Assembly: GCF_014646275.1 (NCBI RefSeq)
Contig: NZ_BMND01000006.1
Location: forward strand, 124,001-188,000
Source: Streptomyces kronopolitis
Lineage (GTDB): Bacteria; Actinomycetota; Actinomycetes; Streptomycetales; Streptomycetaceae
Direction of reading: 5' to 3'
DNA length: 64,000 nt
A program made the translations under genes and the position numbers. This document shows, in pieces, positions 1 through 8,842 of this stretch; position 1 is the stretch's first letter; each line of letters begins with the position of its first letter. The notes beneath the pieces were generated by a model. That model did not search any database. It was not told where the DNA came from and worked only from the letters and a program-made list of their open reading frames with translations.

Positions 1-264
1 ATCCTGCGGCACGGCATGGCCGCCGGCGGACGCTACCTCTCCCTGCGGCTGCGGCTGACCGACCGGCCGGGGGCGCTGGCGGCGATGCTCGGGGTGCTGT
101 CCGTGGTGGACGCGAACGTCCTCGACGTGGGGCACGTGCGGACGGATCCGCAGCTCGGCCTCACCGAGGTCGAGGTGGAACTGCACATGGAGACCAAGGG
201 CCCCGCGCACTGCGAAGAGGTCCGCGCGGCGCTGCGCGAGGCGGGGTACGTCGTCGCGGAGTGA
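1..264 (+). CDS. ilvA: Threonine dehydratase, C-terminal ACT-type regulatory domain (5' end outside window)
   Basis: The reading frame is open from base 1 to the TGA at 262-264, so the first codons and the whole catalytic PLP domain lie to the left. The visible 87 residues form one ACT-like fold: RLTDRPGALAAMLGVL is the typical start of an ACT domain (ligand-binding loop after the first strand), followed by NVLDVGH and a strand with the acidic stretch EVEVELHMETK. This ending is typical of catabolic-type threonine ammonia-lyases of actinomycetes, which convert threonine to 2-oxobutyrate and ammonia, with the ACT domain sensing amino acids. Other ACT-terminated enzymes cannot be excluded from this fragment alone. 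The family assignment is from pattern recognition; a search with the left flank would settle it. Confidence 0.7.
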   Translation: MLRHGMAAGGRYLSLRLRLTDRPGALAAMLGVLSVVDANVLDVGHVRTDPQLGLTEVEVELHMETKGPAHCEEVRAALREAGYVVAE

Positions 265-303
265 GCGGGCGTCCGTCCGGCCGTGAATATTGAGGATTTG
301 TAT

Positions 304-339
304 CGCGATGTATCGCGTCTGGGCGTACCATCGCGTCTG
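304..339. promoter_or_regulatory. ATCGCG repeat operator candidate upstream of the ABC exporter
   Basis: Positions 304-317 read CGCGATGTATCGCG, a perfect inverted repeat of CGCGAT with a 2-base spacer, preceded by TAT. The element ATCGCGTCTG is repeated directly at 312-321 and 330-339. The site is 113-148 bp before the ABC ATPase start and directly after an A+T-rich stretch (GTGAATATTGAGGATTTG) that could hold a promoter. ATCGCGAT-type palindromes upstream of exporters often bind small HTH repressors (PadR, GntR or TetR type), but no such regulator is adjacent here, so the binding protein is unknown. Confidence 0.45.
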
Positions 340-451
340 CGGGGGTGCCGGTGCGTCGTGGTGCCCGTTGCGCACATATGCCACAAGGCAGGCATAAGCC
401 GCCAACCGTAATATTCGACCTGGAACTGACCCAAGCCATGGGAGTATCCCT

Positions 452-1540
452 ATGCCAGGCGCCATATACGCCGAAGGGCTCGTGAAGACCTTCGGCGACG
501 TGCGAGCACTGGACGGCGTCGATCTCGACGTTCCCGAAGGAACGGTCCTCGGAATGCTCGGCCCGAACGGCGCGGGAAAGACCACCGCCGTACGCGTCCT
601 GACGACCCTGCTCCGGCCCGACCGTGGCAAGGCCGTGGTCGCCGGCATCGATGTCCTCGCCCGCCCGGACGAGGTACGGCGGTCCATCGGCCTCTCCGGC
701 CAATTCGCCGCCGTGGACGAGTACTTGACCGGCCGGGAGAACCTCACGATGGTCGGCCGGCTCTACCAGATGAGCGGCCGCGAGGCGAAGCGGCGGGCCG
801 TCGAACTGCTGGAGCGCTTCCACCTCGGCGACGCGGCCGACCGCATCACCAAGACCTACTCCGGCGGTATGCGCCGGCGGCTCGACCTGGCGGCCGCCCT
901 GGTCGTCAGCCCGCCCGTGATGTTCATGGACGAGCCGACCACCGGCCTGGACCCGCGCAACCGCCAGGAGCTGTGGGACGTCATCCAGGAACTGGTCGCG
1001 GGCGGCACGACCCTGCTGCTCACCACCCAGTACCTGGAGGAGGCCGACCGGCTGGCGCACGACATCTGCGTCGTCGACCACGGCCGGGTCATCGCCCGCG
1101 GCACCGCCGACCAGCTCAAGGCGCGCACCGGCGGGGAGCGCGTCGAGGTCGTGGTGCACGCCCCCGAGCACCTCACCGTCGCCGACGAGGTCCTGCGCGG
1201 CTTCGGCAAGGGCGAGGGCACCGTCGACCCGCACACCCGCAAGCTCACGGTCCCGGTGACGGGCGGCGCGAAGCTGCTCGCCGAGGTCATCCGCGAACTG
1301 GACCTGCGCGGGGTGGAGATCGACGACATCGGGCTGCGCCGCCCGACCCTCGACGACGTGTTCCTCTCGCTGACCGGGCACCACGCCGAGGGCGACGCGG
1401 ACGACGGCGCGGACGACGGGAGCGCGGGCCGGGCCGACACGGACGGCGGCGCGGTCGGACGGCAGAAGCGGGGCCGCGGGGGCGCCGGGACGGCCGGCGC
1501 GGACACGGGCACGACGAGTGACAGGGAGGGTGTGAAGTGA
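452..1540 (+). CDS. ABC transporter ATP-binding protein, DrrA-like (drug/lipid exporter)
   Basis: The 362-residue protein has Walker A GPNGAGKT at residues 37-44, the signature motif YSGGMRRRLDLA, Walker B VMFMDEPTTGLD and the H-loop region LLLTTQYLEEADRL. The TTQYLEEAD form and the region after about 220 are typical of the DrrA/NodI branch of ABC-2 exporters. Residues from about 310 are a Gly/Asp-rich, low-complexity tail, longer than usual. The ATG at 452 has GGGAG about 7 bases upstream. The stop codon overlaps the GTG of the permease (GTGA at 1537-1540), so the two are translationally coupled. The substrate cannot be read from sequence; an antibiotic or lipid is likely. Confidence 0.93.
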   Translation: MPGAIYAEGLVKTFGDVRALDGVDLDVPEGTVLGMLGPNGAGKTTAVRVLTTLLRPDRGKAVVAGIDVLARPDEVRRSIGLSGQFAAVDEYLTGRENLTMVGRLYQMSGREAKRRAVELLERFHLGDAADRITKTYSGGMRRRLDLAAALVVSPPVMFMDEPTTGLDPRNRQELWDVIQELVAGGTTLLLTTQYLEEADRLAHDICVVDHGRVIARGTADQLKARTGGERVEVVVHAPEHLTVADEVLRGFGKGEGTVDPHTRKLTVPVTGGAKLLAEVIRELDLRGVEIDDIGLRRPTLDDVFLSLTGHHAEGDADDGADDGSAGRADTDGGAVGRQKRGRGGAGTAGADTGTTSDREGVK

Positions 1541-2415
1541 CCACGGTGACCGAAGCGACCGGGGGCGCCCCGGTCCGGACCGTGCGGCCGCGCGGCGGCA
1601 TCGGCCGGTCCGTCCGCGACTCCCTGGTCGTGGCCCAGCGCAATCTGATCCGGATGCTGCGGATCCCCGAGGTGGTGATCTTCGGGCTGATCCAGCCGAT
1701 CATGTTCGTGGTGCTGTTCACGTATGTCTTCGGCGGCTCCATCAACGTCCCCGGGGCCCCGGTGGGCGACGCCCAGGCGTATCACGAGTTCCTGATGGCC
1801 GGGATCTTCGCGCAGACCGTCACCTTCGCCACGGCGGGCGCCGGGGCGGGCATCGCCGACGACATGCACAAGGGGCTCATCGACCGGTTCCGGTCGCTGC
1901 CGATGTCCCGCGGTGCGGTGCTCACCGGCCGCACCCTCGCCGACCTCGTGCAGACCGCGCTGACGCTGGTGGTGCTGGCGGTCGTCGCGCTGCTGATCGG
2001 CTGGCGCACCCACGAGAACCTCGCCGAGGTGCTGGCCGGCTTCGCGCTGCTGCTCCTGCTCGGGTACGCGTTCTCCTGGATCGGCGCGCTCATCGGCCTG
2101 ACGGTGCGCACGCCCGAGGCGGCCACCTCCGGCGGACTGATCTGGCTGTTCCCGCTGACCTTCATCTCGAACGCGTTCGTCCCGGTCAACGGCATGCCGG
2201 CGTTCCTCCAGCACGTCGCCGAGTGGAACCCGTTCAGCGCGACGGTGGCCGCCGCCCGGCTGCTGTTCGGCAACACCATCGCGGGGGTGCCGAGGTCGGT
2301 GACCGGGGCCTGGCCGATGGAGCACCCGGTGGTGGCCTCGGTGATCTGGTCCGTCCTGATCATCGTGGTCTTCCGGACCCTGGCAGTCCGCAAATACCGC
2401 TCGGCCACCGCCTGA
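1537..2415 (+). CDS. ABC-2 type transporter permease, DrrB-like
   Basis: A 292-residue membrane protein with about six hydrophobic segments: VVIFGLIQPIMFVVLFTYVF (residues 46-65), MAGIFAQTVTFATAGAG, TALTLVVLAVVALLIGW, LAGFALLLLLGYAFSWIGAL, GGLIWLFPLTFISNAFV and the C-terminal VIWSVLIIVVF. The ABC-2 motif region F-I-SNAFVPVNGMP before the last helices matches daunorubicin-type exporters. It starts at a GTG overlapping the ATPase stop codon and forms a two-gene operon with it, ending at the hairpin at 2434-2468. The two proteins should form a homodimer-of-pairs exporter in the cytoplasmic membrane. Confidence 0.92.
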   Translation: MTTVTEATGGAPVRTVRPRGGIGRSVRDSLVVAQRNLIRMLRIPEVVIFGLIQPIMFVVLFTYVFGGSINVPGAPVGDAQAYHEFLMAGIFAQTVTFATAGAGAGIADDMHKGLIDRFRSLPMSRGAVLTGRTLADLVQTALTLVVLAVVALLIGWRTHENLAEVLAGFALLLLLGYAFSWIGALIGLTVRTPEAATSGGLIWLFPLTFISNAFVPVNGMPAFLQHVAEWNPFSATVAAARLLFGNTIAGVPRSVTGAWPMEHPVVASVIWSVLIIVVFRTLAVRKYRSATA

Positions 2416-2433
2416 GCGGGGCGCAAGCACGGA

Positions 2434-2468
2434 GAAGCGGCCCGGAGCATCGCGCTCCGGGCCGCTTC
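2434..2468. terminator. Bidirectional terminator between ABC permease and greA
   Basis: Perfect 15-bp inverted repeat: GAAGCGGCCCGGAGC (2434-2448) and its complement at 2454-2468, with loop ATCGC. It lies between two convergent genes, 18 bp after the permease stop and 24 bp from the greA stop. It has no long T tract, as is normal in Streptomyces. Confidence 0.85.
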
Positions 2469-2492
2469 CCGTGTCTGTGGGGCGCTCGCGCC

Positions 2493-2990
2493 TCAGCCGG
2501 TGTACGGCTTGGCGTCGAGGATCTTCACGGCCGCCTTCTTGCCGTTGGGAAGCTCGTACTCCGCCTCGGCGCCGACCTTCTTGCCGTGCACGCCGGTGCC
2601 CAGCGGCGACTGGGGGGAGTAGGTCTCGATGTCCGAGCTCGCGTATTCCCGGGAGGCCAGCAGGAAGGTCAGGGTGTCGTCCGGGTCCCCGTCGAACGCG
2701 ATGGTGACGACCATGCCGGGAGCGACGACGCCGGTCGCGGCGGGGGCCTCGCCGACCTTCGCGGTCTGCAGCAGCTGCGTGAGCTGGCGGACGCGGAGCT
2801 CCTGCTTGCCCTGCTCCTCCTTCGCCGCGTGGTACCCGGCGTTCTCCTTCAGGTCACCTTCCTCGCGGGCCGCCGCGATCTTCTCGGTGATCTCGGCGCG
2901 TGCGGGACCAGACAGGTGCTCCAGCTCGGCCTTGAGCTGGTCATACGCCTCCTGGGTAAGCCAGGTGACGTTCTCGCTGGTCTGGGTCAC
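2493..2990 (-). CDS. greA: Transcription elongation factor GreA
   Basis: The 165-residue product has the two GreA parts: an N-terminal coiled coil (about residues 10-80) with the acidic tip AAREEGDLKENAGYHAAKEE that reaches the RNA polymerase active site, and a C-terminal FKBP-like domain (PGMVVTIAFDGDPDDTLTFLL to YELPNGKKAAVKIL). It rescues backtracked polymerase by stimulating transcript cleavage. The start is the GTG at 2990, preceded by GAGGAG 5 bases upstream; the frame stays open far beyond it, but homology begins at MTQTSENVTWL. It ends at the shared hairpin with the ABC exporter. Confidence 0.96.
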   Translation of the reverse strand: MTQTSENVTWLTQEAYDQLKAELEHLSGPARAEITEKIAAAREEGDLKENAGYHAAKEEQGKQELRVRQLTQLLQTAKVGEAPAATGVVAPGMVVTIAFDGDPDDTLTFLLASREYASSDIETYSPQSPLGTGVHGKKVGAEAEYELPNGKKAAVKILDAKPYTG

Positions 2991-3313
2991 AGGTGCTCCT
3001 CGTCGGTACTGGGGATAAATCAAACGCCCTACCAGGAAGGTTTGCGCCTTCACGGGTGGGCGAAACCACGAGCCTAACAATTCCGGCACAAAACGGGGAA
3101 GAGGAATTTCACAGTGGCCGCACAGGAACACATCATCCCTGCTCAGGGCCGGTTCCGACACGCCCTGCCGGTGGGAGCGGGCCGGGTGGCCGGTGGGTCG
3201 GCCGGGGGGTGCGGGAGGGCGGCGGGGCCGGTGGCCGGGTGCCGGGTGGGGCGGGCGTCGTCGGGCGGGGGCGGTGGTCGGGTGCCGGTGGGCCGGGCGC
3301 CGTCGGGCCGGGC
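2991..3313. other. Intergenic region with a G-rich tract, upstream of greA
   Basis: This 323-bp gap holds the greA promoter side (2991-3115, relatively A+T rich: GGGCGTTTGATTTATCCCC on the minus strand) and then a strongly G-rich, low-complexity + strand from about 3181 to 3312 with many GGG and GGGG runs (for example GGCCGGGGGGTGCGGGAGGG). On the minus strand this is the C-rich 3' trailer of the DUF4307 gene. I see no gene in it. Confidence 0.6.
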
Positions 3314-3724
3314 TCAGCCCTTGCCGGCGGGCGTGCAGCCGACGAGCACGGCGTTGGTCGCCCGCTTCGTCGTCCGCAGCGTGACCTCGGTGTCCACCTG
3401 GCCCGTGCGCTGGTCGACGGTGACGTCCTTGCGGCCGACCTCGGTGCCGTCCTCGGCCTGCGAGCGCAGGGTGCACACGCCCTTGTCGGCCGCGTCCTTG
3501 ACGACCTCCAGATGCACCTTCACGGCGTGATCGGAGACCGCGTCCCAGGCGATCACCCGGCCGCTCAGCTCCTGGCCGGAGATGTACGAGACGCCGCACC
3601 AGCCGATCACGCCCAGCAGGGCGACGCCGAGCACACTGCCGATGATCTTGAGCTTTCGGTCCGCGCGCGCGTCCGCGGAGCGGCCGTAGCGTCCTTCGGG
3701 GAGCCCTTCACGCACCGCGGTCAT
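3314..3724 (-). CDS. DUF4307 family membrane protein
   Basis: The 136-residue protein has one N-terminal transmembrane helix (IIGSVLGVALLGVIGWCGV, about residues 27-45) after a basic, hydrophilic leader, and an extracytoplasmic beta-rich domain with two cysteines (GVCTLRSQ and VLVGCTPAGKG) that may form a disulfide. This is the DUF4307 pattern, a family of unknown function that sits beside mca in Streptomyces. The ATG at 3724 has AGGAGA 7 bases upstream. It is divergent from mca across about 130 bp. Its role is unknown; the conserved neighbourhood suggests cell-envelope or thiol stress, which is inference. Confidence 0.82.
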   Translation of the reverse strand: MTAVREGLPEGRYGRSADARADRKLKIIGSVLGVALLGVIGWCGVSYISGQELSGRVIAWDAVSDHAVKVHLEVVKDAADKGVCTLRSQAEDGTEVGRKDVTVDQRTGQVDTEVTLRTTKRATNAVLVGCTPAGKG

Positions 3725-3782
3725 GATCAATTCTCCTGGTCGGGGGACCGGAACCAATAACCCCCGGGGGGTCCCCGCCCCA

Positions 3783-3809
3783 GGGAATACAGCGCCCCCC
3801 GCTTCGGTC
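3783..3809 (+). promoter_or_regulatory. Candidate SigR-type promoter of mca
   Basis: GGGAAT at 3783-3788 is followed after 18 bases by GTC (3807-3809), one base from the SigR pattern GGGAAT-N18-GTT. It lies 45 bp upstream of the mca start. Mycothiol genes are known members of the thiol-stress SigR regulon in Streptomyces coelicolor, which makes the match plausible. The assignment is by eye only. Confidence 0.5.
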
Positions 3810-3853
3810 ACTATAGGAGGCATCTTCTCCAGCTCTTCACTGAGGATCGAGTC

Positions 3854-4726
3854 TTGACTGAGCAGTTGCGATTGATGGCGGTCCACGCCCACCCCGACGA
3901 CGAGTCGAGCAAGGGTGCGGCCACCATGGCCAAGTACGTGTCCGAGGGGGTGGACGTGCTGGTCGCCACCTGCACGGGCGGTGAGCGAGGCTCCATCCTC
4001 AACCCCAAGCTCCAGGGCGATCCGTACATCGAGGAGAACATCCACGAGGTGCGGAAGAAGGAGATGGACGAGGCCCGGGAGATCCTGGGCGTCAAGCAGG
4101 AGTGGCTCGGCTTCGTCGACTCCGGGCTGCCCGAGGGCGACCCGCTGCCGGCGCTGCCCGACGGCTGCTTCGCGCTGCAGTCCGTCGAGACGGCCGCGGA
4201 GCCCCTGGTCCGGCTGATCCGCACCTTCAAGCCGCACGTCATCACGACGTACGACGAGAACGGCGGCTATCCGCACCCGGACCACATCATGACCCACAAG
4301 ATCACGATGGTGGCCTTCGAGGCGGCCGGTGACCCGGAGCGCTACCCGGACGCGGGCGAGCCCTGGCAGCCGCAGAAGCTCTACTACAACCAGGGCTTCA
4401 ACAAGCCCCGCACCATCGCGCTGCACGAGGCGCTGCTGGAGCGCGGCATGGAGTCCCCGTACGGCGAGTGGCTGGAGCGCTGGAAGCAGTTCGAGCGGCG
4501 CGAGCGCACGCTGACCACCTATGTCCCGTGCGACGAGTTCTTCGAGATCCGGGACAAGGCGCTGATCGCGCACGCCACCCAGATCGACCCCGACGGCGGA
4601 TGGTTCCGGGTGCCGATGGACCTCCAGCGCGAGGTCTGGCCGACGGAGGAGTACGAGCTCGCGAAGTCGCTCGTGGACACTTCCCTCCCCGAGGACGACC
4701 TCTTCGCGGGCATCCGCAACAATTGA
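3854..4726 (+). CDS. mca: Mycothiol S-conjugate amidase Mca
   Basis: The 290-residue enzyme belongs to the LmbE/PIG-L zinc deacetylase family. It hydrolyses mycothiol S-conjugates to a mercapturic acid and GlcN-inositol, detoxifying electrophiles and self-made antibiotics in the cytoplasm. The metal-binding motif AVHAHPDDESSKG is at residues 9-21 (His13, Asp16) and the second site GGYPHPDHIMTH follows near residue 140. The form CTGGERGSILNPKL and the full length separate Mca from the related MshB. The TTG at 3854 is chosen because homology starts at MTEQLRLMAVHAHPDDE and GAGGATC lies 7 bases upstream. The next gene follows 4 bp later, so they probably form an operon. Confidence 0.95.
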   Translation: MTEQLRLMAVHAHPDDESSKGAATMAKYVSEGVDVLVATCTGGERGSILNPKLQGDPYIEENIHEVRKKEMDEAREILGVKQEWLGFVDSGLPEGDPLPALPDGCFALQSVETAAEPLVRLIRTFKPHVITTYDENGGYPHPDHIMTHKITMVAFEAAGDPERYPDAGEPWQPQKLYYNQGFNKPRTIALHEALLERGMESPYGEWLERWKQFERRERTLTTYVPCDEFFEIRDKALIAHATQIDPDGGWFRVPMDLQREVWPTEEYELAKSLVDTSLPEDDLFAGIRNN

Positions 4727-4730
4727 GCCC

Positions 4731-4976
4731 ATGATGAGCGCGACCAGCACCCTCGCCCTGACGCACTTCGTCACCCTTGCCGACACGTTCGACAAGGACA
4801 AGGTGACCCCCGGCGTCCTCGGCTTCATCGTCTTCGCGGTCATCGGCGGCGCCGTATGGCTGCTGATGAAATCGATGAACAAGCACATGAAGAAGGTGGA
4901 CTTCGAGGAGCAGCCCCAGGGCAGCGAGGCCGGCGGAACGGCCTCCGCCGCGGGCCCCGAGCCGAAGACCGGCTGA
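4731..4976 (+). CDS. Small single-pass membrane protein
   Basis: The 81-residue protein has a short hydrophilic start, one transmembrane helix (VLGFIVFAVIGGAVWLLMKSM, about residues 28-48) and a charged tail rich in Lys, Glu and Gly ending EPKTG. Tandem ATGs at 4731 and 4734 are both usable. It starts 4 bp after mca and is probably co-transcribed. Small proteins of this type follow mca in several streptomycetes; I know no function for them. Confidence 0.75.
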   Translation: MMSATSTLALTHFVTLADTFDKDKVTPGVLGFIVFAVIGGAVWLLMKSMNKHMKKVDFEEQPQGSEAGGTASAAGPEPKTG

Positions 4977-5013
4977 GGCGGCACAGCACCGAGCCGCTCC
5001 GGGGTCCGGGCCG

Positions 5014-5081
5014 CCGGGCGCACCGGACCGCCGGGCGCACCGGACCGCCGGGCGCACCGGACCGCCGGGCGTACCGGGGCC
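5014..5081. repeat. Four tandem copies of a 17-bp repeat
   Basis: The unit CCGGGCGCACCGGACCG starts at 5014, 5031, 5048 and 5065; the last copy is diverged (GTACCGGGG). A second, degenerate series follows at about 5107-5195, built on the element CGAAGACCG/TTGAAGACCGGGTGG with 17-19-bp spacing. A 17-bp period cannot encode a repeated peptide in one frame, and the region lies between the end of a + strand operon and the end of the STAND gene. The rest of the 437-bp gap (4977-5413) shows no gene. Confidence 0.8.
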
Positions 5082-5413
5082 GCAGGGCCTCCGGGGCCGG
5101 TCGGTGCGCGAAGGCCGGGTGGTTCGCGAAGACCGCCGGTCCGCGAAGACCAGCCGGTCCTTGAAGACCGGGTGGTTCTTGAAGACCGGGTGGCGGTCGA
5201 CGGTCGGCCGATGGACACGGCCGGCTGACCGGCCCGGCGGCTCGCCGACCCGAGCGGCCGGCGAGCCGGGCCCGCCCGGCGGGTCCGGGGAGGGCGCGGT
5301 GGGCCCGAGGACCGCATGGTGGGCCCGGGACGGCTCGCCGTGGCCTGTGACCGCACGGTGGGCCAGGAGCAGCGTGCTGCGCCCGAGGCCGAGCAAGAAG
5401 CCCGGCCCCGCTG

Positions 5414-8400
5414 TCATGCCCCGTCGGTCCGTGTGACGGTCACTCCCATGACCTCGCGTGCCGGGCGGTGGGGCACCATGCCGAGCCGCCATGCCTGCCA
5501 CCCCGATTCCGGTTCCACCCCGCGCTCCAGCAGCAGCCCGAACGTCTCCGCGCAGTCCTCCAGCCGGGGATCGCGGGCCGGGTGCTTCTCCCGCACCAGC
5601 TGTGCCAGCTCCTCCTGCGCCACCGCGGCCCCCACCACCGAACCGCCCGGAGAGGCGAGCGGCAGCAGGGTGCAGCGCAGGAACCGGGCCCAGTCCTCGC
5701 CGCGCCGGTCGCCGTAGCCCGCGAACAGGCCGGCCGCCTCGTCGGCCAGCTCCAGCGCCTGCGCCGCCCGGCCGTTGCCGGCATCGATGATCAGCAGCTC
5801 CAGGCAGGACCAGGCCTCCCCGTGCGGCACTCCTATCCGCTGGAAGTCCTTGCGGGCGTCCTGCAGCAGCTGCCGGGCGAAGCCGCTGTTGCGCAGCGAC
5901 CCGGTCTGCTCGGCCCGCAGATCACGGGTGACCCGGCCGGAATGGTGCCGGGCGCAGGCCAGACCGTAGGCGTCCTGCATCCGGCTGAACATCGTCCGGG
6001 ACCGCTCCAGCTGGCGCAGCGCCGCATCGTGCTCGCCGCGCTCCTCCAGGGCCTGACCGAGGTAGTACATGGTCCAGGCCTCGCCGCGGGCGTCCTCGTG
6101 CTGGTGGTGGAGCGGCAGCGCCTGCCGCAGCTGGTCGACGGCCGGGCCCGGATCACCGTCCACCAGCCGGGCACGGGCCAGCTGGGTCATCGCCCAGGCC
6201 TCACCGCGCTCGTCGTGCGTCCGCCCGTAGAGCTCCATCGCCGCCTGCAAGGAGCGCTCCGCCGCCGGCACCTCGCCCATCCGCAGATACACCTGGCCGA
6301 GCTGGAAGTGCGCCCACGCCTGGCCGTGCACGCTCTCGCTCTCCTCGTGCAGCTCCAGCGCCTCGTGCAGCATGGCGTGGGCCCCGTCGAGCTGCGCCCG
6401 GTCCCGCTCCACCGCCGCCAGGGCGTGCAGCGTCCAGGCCCGGTCGCCGTGCATGTCCGGGCCCGCCTGCAGCTCCAGCGCCTCCCGCAGCTTCGCCGAG
6501 GCCTCGGCGAGACTGCCCTGCTGCTGGAGCGTGATGCCCAGATCGCGCAGCGCACGGGCCGCGCCCACCGGATGCTGCGCCTCGAAGTAGAGGTCCACCA
6601 CCGACGACAGGGTCGTACGCGCCTTGTCCAGCTCGCCGAGCTGCCGGGCCGCGATGCCCGTCCGCCACTGCACCGAGCGGGACAGCAGCCCCTGGCCGAC
6701 CGCCCGGGTCAGCTCGCTCAGCTCGCCCAGGCGGTAGAGGTCGCCGCGCAGCAGGCAGTAGTCGGCCAGCGCCCCCAGCAGATGCGACACCGCCGCCTGG
6801 TCCACGCCCTGGTCGGCATGGCGCAGCGCGGCGGTGATGAAGCTGGACTCGTCGTCCAGCCACTGGAGGGCCGCGTCCAGCGACGTGAAGCCGTGGGAGC
6901 CGAAGCGGTCGGCGCGGGTGGAGGTGCGGCCGTCGACCAGCCGGATGACCGAGTCCGCCAGCTCCGCATAGCCGCGGATCAGGCGCTCCTGGGCGGCGCC
7001 GCGCTCCTGGGCGTCCTCCTCGTCCTCCAGCCGGGCGTGCGCGAAGCTGTGCACCAGGGCATGCAGGCGGTAGCGCTCACCGCGGACATGCTCGATCAGC
7101 CCCGCCCGGACCAGCGTCGTCAGCTGCCGCTCCGCCTCCGCGTTCGCCACCCCCAGCAGGGCCGCCGCGGCCGCCGTCCCCAGGCTCGCCCGGCCCACCA
7201 GAGCCAGCCGGCGCAGCAGCCGCCGGGCCGCCTCGGGCTGATCGAAGTAGCGCAGCGACAGCGCGCGCTCCACCGGCGGCACCGGACCGTACGCCGCCAG
7301 GTCCTCGGCCAGTGTGGTGGCCGTGCGCGGGCCGAGCGCGGAGCCCGCCACCCGCAGCGCCAGCGGCAGGCCGGCGCACAGCCGGCCGATCTCGTCGACG
7401 GCCCGTGCGTCGTAGGGGCCCGCCTCGTCCGGAGCCTCGCCCCCGGCCGCGGCAGCGGCGCGCAGCAACTCCTCGGTGCCGGCCGCGTCCAATGCCCCCA
7501 CCGGCAACTGGTGCACCCACGCCCGGAGATCCCCGGGCAGCTTCAGGGGAGTGCGGGAGGTGACCAGCACCAGGCTGTCGGACCGCTCCGGCACCAGGCT
7601 GCGCACCTGCTCCGGATCCGTGGCGTCGTCCAGCAGCACCGTCACCGGAAGGTCCGTCAGATGCTGGTGGTACAGCTCGGTGAGCCGCTTGACGTGCTGC
7701 TCCTGGGACGGCCGCTCGCGGAACAGCAGCTGTTCGCGCGGCGCGCCGAGCCGGTTGAGCAGATGCAGCAGCGCGTCCCGGGTCGGCAGCGGCACCTCGC
7801 CGGGGGTGTCACTGCGCAGGTCCACCACGCACGCGCCACGAAACTGATCGCGCAGCTGATGGGCGGCCCGCACCGCCAGCGCGGTCCGGCCCGAGCCCGC
7901 CTCGCCGTGCAGCACCACCACCGTCGGCTTGGTCTCGGTGCTCGCACGGGCCGCGTGCACCCACTGCGCGATCTGCGTCAGCTCCGTCCGCCGCCCGGCG
8001 AACGGGCCGTCCGCACTGGGCAGTTGGGAGAACGAATGCTCCAGTACGGACCGCTGCCGGGCCGCCGCGCTGCGGTCCGCACCGCGCAGCTGCGGCCCCC
8101 GACCGCTCTGCCCGCCCTTGGCCGCGGCCGGTGCGCCGCTGCCGCGGGCCGCCGCCGTCAGCATCCGCTGCTGGTCCAGGAACGGCCGGACCCCGCGCAC
8201 CTCCAGGGCCGTCAGCCACTGCAGCCGCAGCTGCTGCTGGCCACCGGGCTGACCGCGCCTGCCGGCCTCCCGGTGCGCGGCCGGCATGTGGGCCGCGGTC
8301 AGCTTCAGGACCGTGGCCGTCGCACCCGCCAGCAGCACGGAGGCGCCCACGGCCAGCGCCGGTCCCGCGCCCGTGCCGTACGCGAGGTCGGTGCTGACGG

Positions 8401-8695
8401 CCGCCACCGCCGCCACGGCCGTCGCCACCGCCGGGGTGCCCAGCTCCTTGCGCGAGAGCCGGCCGGTCAGCGACGGCCGGCCGGCGTCCGCCTCGTCCAG
8501 CGCCCGGACGTAGGCGGCGTACTCCTCGGCGGCGCTGCCGGCCAGTTCCTCCAGCGCCGACCGCGCCCTGCCGAGCAGGGTGGCGCCGTCGAGCCGACCG
8601 CCCGAGCGCCGCACCTCTTCCTCGACGGCCCTGGTCAACAGCGCTTCCGCATCCGCGCGATGGTCCTCGCGCAGCACGGCCAGTGAGCCCGGCAT
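5414..8695 (-). CDS. Large NB-ARC/TPR (STAND) regulatory ATPase with a membrane hairpin
   Basis: The 1093-residue protein has an N-terminal helical region (1-85), two hydrophobic segments (about 88-103 and 111-131), a linker, an NB-ARC-type NTPase (about 255-500) and roughly twelve TPR repeats (about 620-950). The P-loop is GEAGSGRT (264-271), with Arg where Lys is usual. Walker B is [11 protein letters not shown] (351-361), the sensor LVLVTSR and the GLPLALR motif (443-449) are intact. The TPR part shows regular GEAW/GRAW-type units. The ATG at 8695 has GGGGAGGAAGC upstream. Such STAND proteins are signalling switches; no SARP DNA-binding domain is attached, so it is not an AfsR-type activator. 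Target and ligand are unknown. It is divergent from the YyaL gene. Confidence 0.88.
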   Translation of the reverse strand: MPGSLAVLREDHRADAEALLTRAVEEEVRRSGGRLDGATLLGRARSALEELAGSAAEEYAAYVRALDEADAGRPSLTGRLSRKELGTPAVATAVAAVAAVSTDLAYGTGAGPALAVGASVLLAGATATVLKLTAAHMPAAHREAGRRGQPGGQQQLRLQWLTALEVRGVRPFLDQQRMLTAAARGSGAPAAAKGGQSGRGPQLRGADRSAAARQRSVLEHSFSQLPSADGPFAGRRTELTQIAQWVHAARASTETKPTVVVLHGEAGSGRTALAVRAAHQLRDQFRGACVVDLRSDTPGEVPLPTRDALLHLLNRLGAPREQLLFRERPSQEQHVKRLTELYHQHLTDLPVTVLLDDATDPEQVRSLVPERSDSLVLVTSRTPLKLPGDLRAWVHQLPVGALDAAGTEELLRAAAAAGGEAPDEAGPYDARAVDEIGRLCAGLPLALRVAGSALGPRTATTLAEDLAAYGPVPPVERALSLRYFDQPEAARRLLRRLALVGRASLGTAAAAALLGVANAEAERQLTTLVRAGLIEHVRGERYRLHALVHSFAHARLEDEEDAQERGAAQERLIRGYAELADSVIRLVDGRTSTRADRFGSHGFTSLDAALQWLDDESSFITAALRHADQGVDQAAVSHLLGALADYCLLRGDLYRLGELSELTRAVGQGLLSRSVQWRTGIAARQLGELDKARTTLSSVVDLYFEAQHPVGAARALRDLGITLQQQGSLAEASAKLREALELQAGPDMHGDRAWTLHALAAVERDRAQLDGAHAMLHEALELHEESESVHGQAWAHFQLGQVYLRMGEVPAAERSLQAAMELYGRTHDERGEAWAMTQLARARLVDGDPGPAVDQLRQALPLHHQHEDARGEAWTMYYLGQALEERGEHDAALRQLERSRTMFSRMQDAYGLACARHHSGRVTRDLRAEQTGSLRNSGFARQLLQDARKDFQRIGVPHGEAWSCLELLIIDAGNGRAAQALELADEAAGLFAGYGDRRGEDWARFLRCTLLPLASPGGSVVGAAVAQEELAQLVREKHPARDPRLEDCAETFGLLLERGVEPESGWQAWRLGMVPHRPAREVMGVTVTRTDGA

Positions 8696-8842
8696 GCTTC
8701 CTCCCCCTCCAGCATTCCTGCAGTCCCCGGCGGTGATCGTCGCCGTACGCACAGTGTTCCGCGTCCGCGCACTTTCCGGCAGGCCTGTGGAAAACTCCCT
8801 CCGCTCCCCGATCCCCGCGCCCCCTTGGGAGAGGATGACCCC

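Noticed and set aside
33..434. Minus-strand gene opposite the ilvA fragment
   Set aside because: It is an antisense frame of the real gene with Arg/Ser/Thr-rich composition and no motif.
3193..3313. G-quadruplex control element
   Set aside because: The tract has many GGG runs, but so do most GC-rich intergenic regions here; there is no specific support.
5014..5195. CRISPR array
   Set aside because: The repeats are 17 bp, adjacent without spacers, and no cas genes are near.
5468..8686. Long open frames on the + strand opposite the STAND gene
   Set aside because: They are mirror frames of a high-GC gene, with no start signal or family motif; the minus-strand protein has complete NB-ARC and TPR motifs.
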